Shown here: positions 4,154-5,446 of the stretch, in pieces
Position numbering within the stretch: position 1 is the stretch's first letter
Layout of the letters: every line of letters begins with the position of its first letter
Assembly: GCA_028723145.1 (NCBI GenBank)
Contig: JAQYFM010000156.1
Span: 1-5,446, forward strand
DNA: 5,446 bases
Direction of reading: 5' to 3'
Origin: Spirochaetales bacterium
GTDB lineage: Bacteria; Spirochaetota; Spirochaetia; Sphaerochaetales; Sphaerochaetaceae
The notes under the pieces: generated by a model
Database searches by the model: none
Told to the model about the DNA's origin: nothing
Seen by the model: the letters and a program-made list of their open reading frames with translations, nothing else
Program-made: the position numbers and the translations under genes

Positions 4154-5446
4154 ATGTCAAATTCACTCACAGATATGATGAGAATGAAGGACATCAGAAC
4201 CAAAGTACTTATTACGATCGGCTTACTTGTTGTAAGCCGTATCGGAACGGTGATTCCAATACCTGGTATCGATCCTAACGTTCTCGAGAACTACTTCATG
4301 CTCCAGAGCAATTCCTCTACAATTGGATTTGCAGAGTACTTGAATTTCTTCTCAGGTGGTGCTTTTAGTAATTTCTCACTGTTCATGCTCGGTGTAATGC
4401 CTTATATCAGTACACAGATTATTGTTCAGCTTTTAATGCTTGTTGTTCCATCCCTTAAGAAGCTTGCTCAAGATCCTCATGGAAGTAAGAAGATTCAGCA
4501 GTACACACGCTATGGTACAATCCTCGTATGTATGATTCAGGCCTTAGTCGTTACTGTATATGCAAAGTCAATAGAAAGCTACGGATTCAATATTGTTACG
4601 ATTGACAACACAGTACTCTTTACTATCGTTGCCATGATTAGTACAACAGCAGGCTCCATGCTCCTCATCTGGCTCGGTGACAAGATTACTCAGCACGGAA
4701 TCGGGAACGGTATTTCACTCTTGATTTTTGCAGGTATCGTAGCAAGAATGCCTTCTGCTTTCGGTACTCTTATCAGCAGTATTTCAGCAGGTACTCTTAA
4801 TCCTGTAGCTCTTATCCTTGTTGTAATCATGTTTGTTTTCGTAGTAATCATGGTTGTATTCGAGGAACAGGGTCAGAGAAAGATTCCTGTCAACTACGCA
4901 AAGCGCGTTGTAGGCAGAAAGATGTACGGTGCAGGTTCATCTTATATCCCATTTAAGATTAACCCATCAGGTGTAATCCCAGTAATTTTTGCATCTGCGC
5001 TGCTTACCTTCCCGCTTCAGATTGCATCATCCCTAGGAAATAATGTAAGATGGTTGCAGTCAGTCGCTAATTTCTTAAATCCTCAGGGTGCCCCTTATCT
5101 AATTATCTACACCCTGCTGATTATAGGTTTTGCGTTCTTCTATACTCAGATCAGCTTAAATCCGATCGAGATGGCTAAGAACATCAGAGACAACGGTGGT
5201 TCAATCCCTGGTGTCAAGAACGAGAATATGGAGAAGTACCTTACTAAGGTTCTTAACAGAATCGTTCTTCCTGGTGCAATCTTCCTTGCTTTCATCGCTC
5301 TGATTCCAACACTGATTCAGAAGTTCTTTAACTTCCCTGCTGCAGTAGCAATGCTCTTCGGCGGTACATCACTTATCATCATGGTTGGTGTATGCCTTGA
5401 CACTGTTAGACAGCTTGATGGTCTCATGAAGATGCATCACCACGAC
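4154..5446 (+). CDS. secY: Preprotein translocase channel subunit SecY, 3' end cut by window edge
   Basis: SecY forms the inner-membrane protein-conducting channel with SecE and SecG, driven by SecA or by translating ribosomes. The frame runs without a stop for 431 codons to the window edge. Since SecY is usually 420-450 residues and 'DTVRQLDGLMKMHHHD' is near the normal C-terminus, only a few codons should be missing. About ten membrane spans are visible: near 17-37, 68-98, 119-138, 154-176, 186-205, 216-237, 270-291, 313-333, 366-389 and 396-416. The plug region 'FFSGGAFSNFSLFMLGVMPY' is at 65-84. The second SecY signature, with 'HGIGNGISLLI' at 181-191, is intact. The cytoplasmic loop 'GQRKIPVNYAKR' is at 240-251. 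In the C5 loop, the usual 'PGIRPG' reads 'PGVKNE' (352-357), so the functionally important Arg is Lys355. Confidence 0.97.
   Translation, partial: MSNSLTDMMRMKDIRTKVLITIGLLVVSRIGTVIPIPGIDPNVLENYFMLQSNSSTIGFAEYLNFFSGGAFSNFSLFMLGVMPYISTQIIVQLLMLVVPSLKKLAQDPHGSKKIQQYTRYGTILVCMIQALVVTVYAKSIESYGFNIVTIDNTVLFTIVAMISTTAGSMLLIWLGDKITQHGIGNGISLLIFAGIVARMPSAFGTLISSISAGTLNPVALILVVIMFVFVVIMVVFEEQGQRKIPVNYAKRVVGRKMYGAGSSYIPFKINPSGVIPVIFASALLTFPLQIASSLGNNVRWLQSVANFLNPQGAPYLIIYTLLIIGFAFFYTQISLNPIEMAKNIRDNGGSIPGVKNENMEKYLTKVLNRIVLPGAIFLAFIALIPTLIQKFFNFPAAVAMLFGGTSLIIMVGVCLDTVRQLDGLMKMHHHD

Noticed and set aside
1..5446. An undescribed system, mobile element, CRISPR array or RNA gene
   Set aside because: Coding sequence of known ribosomal and Sec genes covers nearly the whole window, and the longest gap is 15 bases.

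Overview
This window is one unbroken stretch of the spc (ribosomal protein) operon, read entirely on the + strand. It holds twelve genes in the classical order: rpsQ (cut at the 5' edge), rplN, rplX, rplE, rpsN, rpsH, rplF, rplR, rpsE, rpmD, rplO and secY (cut at the 3' edge a few codons before its expected end). Every complete gene starts with ATG, all reading frames are intact, and no gap exceeds 15 bases. No promoter, terminator, RNA gene, mobile element, repeat array or CRISPR is visible.

The likely source is a spirochaete, most plausibly a Treponema-like organism of the gut or rumen. This is inferred from protein character recalled from family knowledge: the short zinc-ribbon S14 (61 aa), the Lys-rich 'MKKKSQQDKGGI' segment of L24, the 'GYKDMPRVYNGHG' segment of S8, and the form of SecY. 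The long zinc-free S14 typical of Bacteroidetes is absent. Genus is not proven; a database search of L24, S8 and SecY would settle it.

Layout: positions 1-913 carry S17, L14 and L24. Positions 915-1667 carry L5 and S14. Positions 1678-3000 carry S8, L6 and L18. Positions 3011-4138 carry S5, L30 and L15. From 4154 to the end lies SecY, the channel of the Sec translocon. The ribosomal proteins belong to both subunits: S17, S14, S8 and S5 to 30S; L14, L24, L5, L6, L18, L30 and L15 to 50S. Co-transcription should keep their supply matched.

Junctions fall into three kinds. In seven, the stop codon is fused to the next Shine-Dalgarno sequence (gaps of 10-12 bases). In three, the gap is 1-2 bases and the Shine-Dalgarno lies inside the upstream gene. 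The last, before secY, is a 15-base A-rich spacer.

I found no undescribed system. Points worth a second look are substitutions at normally well-conserved positions in S17, S8, S5, L15 and SecY, the regular stop/Shine-Dalgarno fusion, and the lack of room for an E. coli-style S8 repressor target ahead of rplE.
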